From Pseudomonadota bacterium (lineage in GTDB: Bacteria > Pseudomonadota > Alphaproteobacteria > Rhodospirillales > Magnetospirillaceae): DNA of 41,586 nt. Shown here in pieces: positions 41,461-41,586 of this stretch; the first letter of the stretch is position 1, and each line of letters opens with the position of its first letter. The stretch lies in assembly GCA_021847015.1 (NCBI GenBank), contig JAJZVW010000026.1, forward strand, positions 1 through 41,586, in the 5' to 3' direction. Below the pieces are notes generated by a model. It ran no database searches. It was not told the origin of the DNA and was given only the letters and a program-made list of their open reading frames with translations. Made by a program: the position numbers and the translations under genes.

Positions 41461-41586
41461 TTAGCTTGGTTCAATGAGGCCCATCATAATTGCCTTCACC
41501 ACGGCTTGTGTTCTGTTGCATACATCAAGTTTTTTCTTTGCATTTTCGATATGAAAAATAATACCAGCTTCTGATAGTCCAAGTAT
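41461..41586 (-). CDS. LuxR-family transcriptional regulator, C-terminal fragment
   Basis: Only the last 41 codons are inside the window; the gene continues past the right edge. The reading LGLSEAGIIFHIENAKKKLD followed by VCNRTQAVVKAIMMGLIEPS matches the recognition helix and final helix of LuxR-type HTH domains. It lies directly upstream of luxI on the same strand, so it is the likely cognate AHL receptor. The fragment is much richer in A and T than the rest of the window. The stop is TAA at 41461-41463. An overlapping plus-strand frame at 41341-41574 is a shadow. Confidence 0.85.
   Translation of the reverse strand: MLGLSEAGIIFHIENAKKKLDVCNRTQAVVKAIMMGLIEPS

Noticed and set aside
41341-41574. 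77-residue plus-strand frame at the right end
   Set aside because: It covers the luxR end, the lux-box region and the luxI start on the opposite strand and has no recognisable motif.

Overview
The window is GC-rich, densely packed chromosomal DNA, most likely from an alphaproteobacterium of the Rhodospirillales (a Magnetospirillaceae-like lineage is my guess from gene order and protein style; this is inference, not a database result). No rRNA, tRNA, CRISPR array or full-length insertion sequence was recognised. The landmark is a probable chromosomal origin of replication at about 3817-4220, between ppsR and hemE. It has a cluster of DnaA-box-like sequences, four GANTC sites and an AT-richer edge next to hemE. 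Genes on both sides are transcribed away from it. Three perfect parS sites with mnmE-mnmG-rsmG-parA-parB lie 10-14 kb to the right, the usual alphaproteobacterial ori/par layout.

Layout. 1-3816 (minus strand): a perfect AT-rich palindrome at the edge, then the overlapping operon maf-aroE-coaE-dnaQ, and ppsR. 4221-8349 (plus): the haem genes hemE-hemH-hemJ, a 195-bp MITE and rho. 8400-12618: a small conserved protein, a membrane protein, an O6-alkylguanine-DNA methyltransferase, a YyaL/DUF255 thioredoxin-like protein, a DUF6489-like protein and a 2Fe-2S ferredoxin. 12807-18532: tRNA modification (mnmE, mnmG), 16S rRNA methylation (rsmG) and chromosome partition (parA, parB, three parS). 18558-25092: a small membrane protein, YchJ, a SPINDLY/OGT-type glycosyltransferase, a YkuD L,D-transpeptidase, a low-complexity protein, ribA and an orphan response regulator with a degenerate receiver. 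25241-25414: a second type of MITE placed exactly at the secB stop codon. 25415-29557: secB, fxsA, tim44-like, mltA, a membrane protein and smr. 29529-32337: envelope polysaccharide genes (epimerase, WecA-type transferase, sedoheptulose-7-phosphate isomerase). 32334-39733: a soluble zinc-binding chemoreceptor, a second copy of the 195-bp MITE, gph and the giant NAD-glutamate dehydrogenase. 39938-41586: an unknown coiled-coil protein, then on the minus strand a LuxR (only its C-terminus is in the window), a LuxI acyl-homoserine lactone synthase with a lux-box-like operator, and a small unknown gene coupled to luxI.

Two layers of small repeats run through the intergenic regions. A dispersed inverted repeat built on CATCCCGAGCG and GAGGGATC(T/C)TTC appears nine times. 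In two of these places it forms the core of a larger element with terminal inverted repeats and 10-11 bp direct flanking repeats. Another copy sits between two parS sites, making a roughly 152-bp palindrome-like structure.

The parts most worth a second look are the two-copy MITE family, the parS copy that contains the mnmG start, the parS-repeat-parS palindrome, the luxI locus with its lux box, RBS hairpin and coupled 69-residue gene, and the response regulator that has lost its switch residues.
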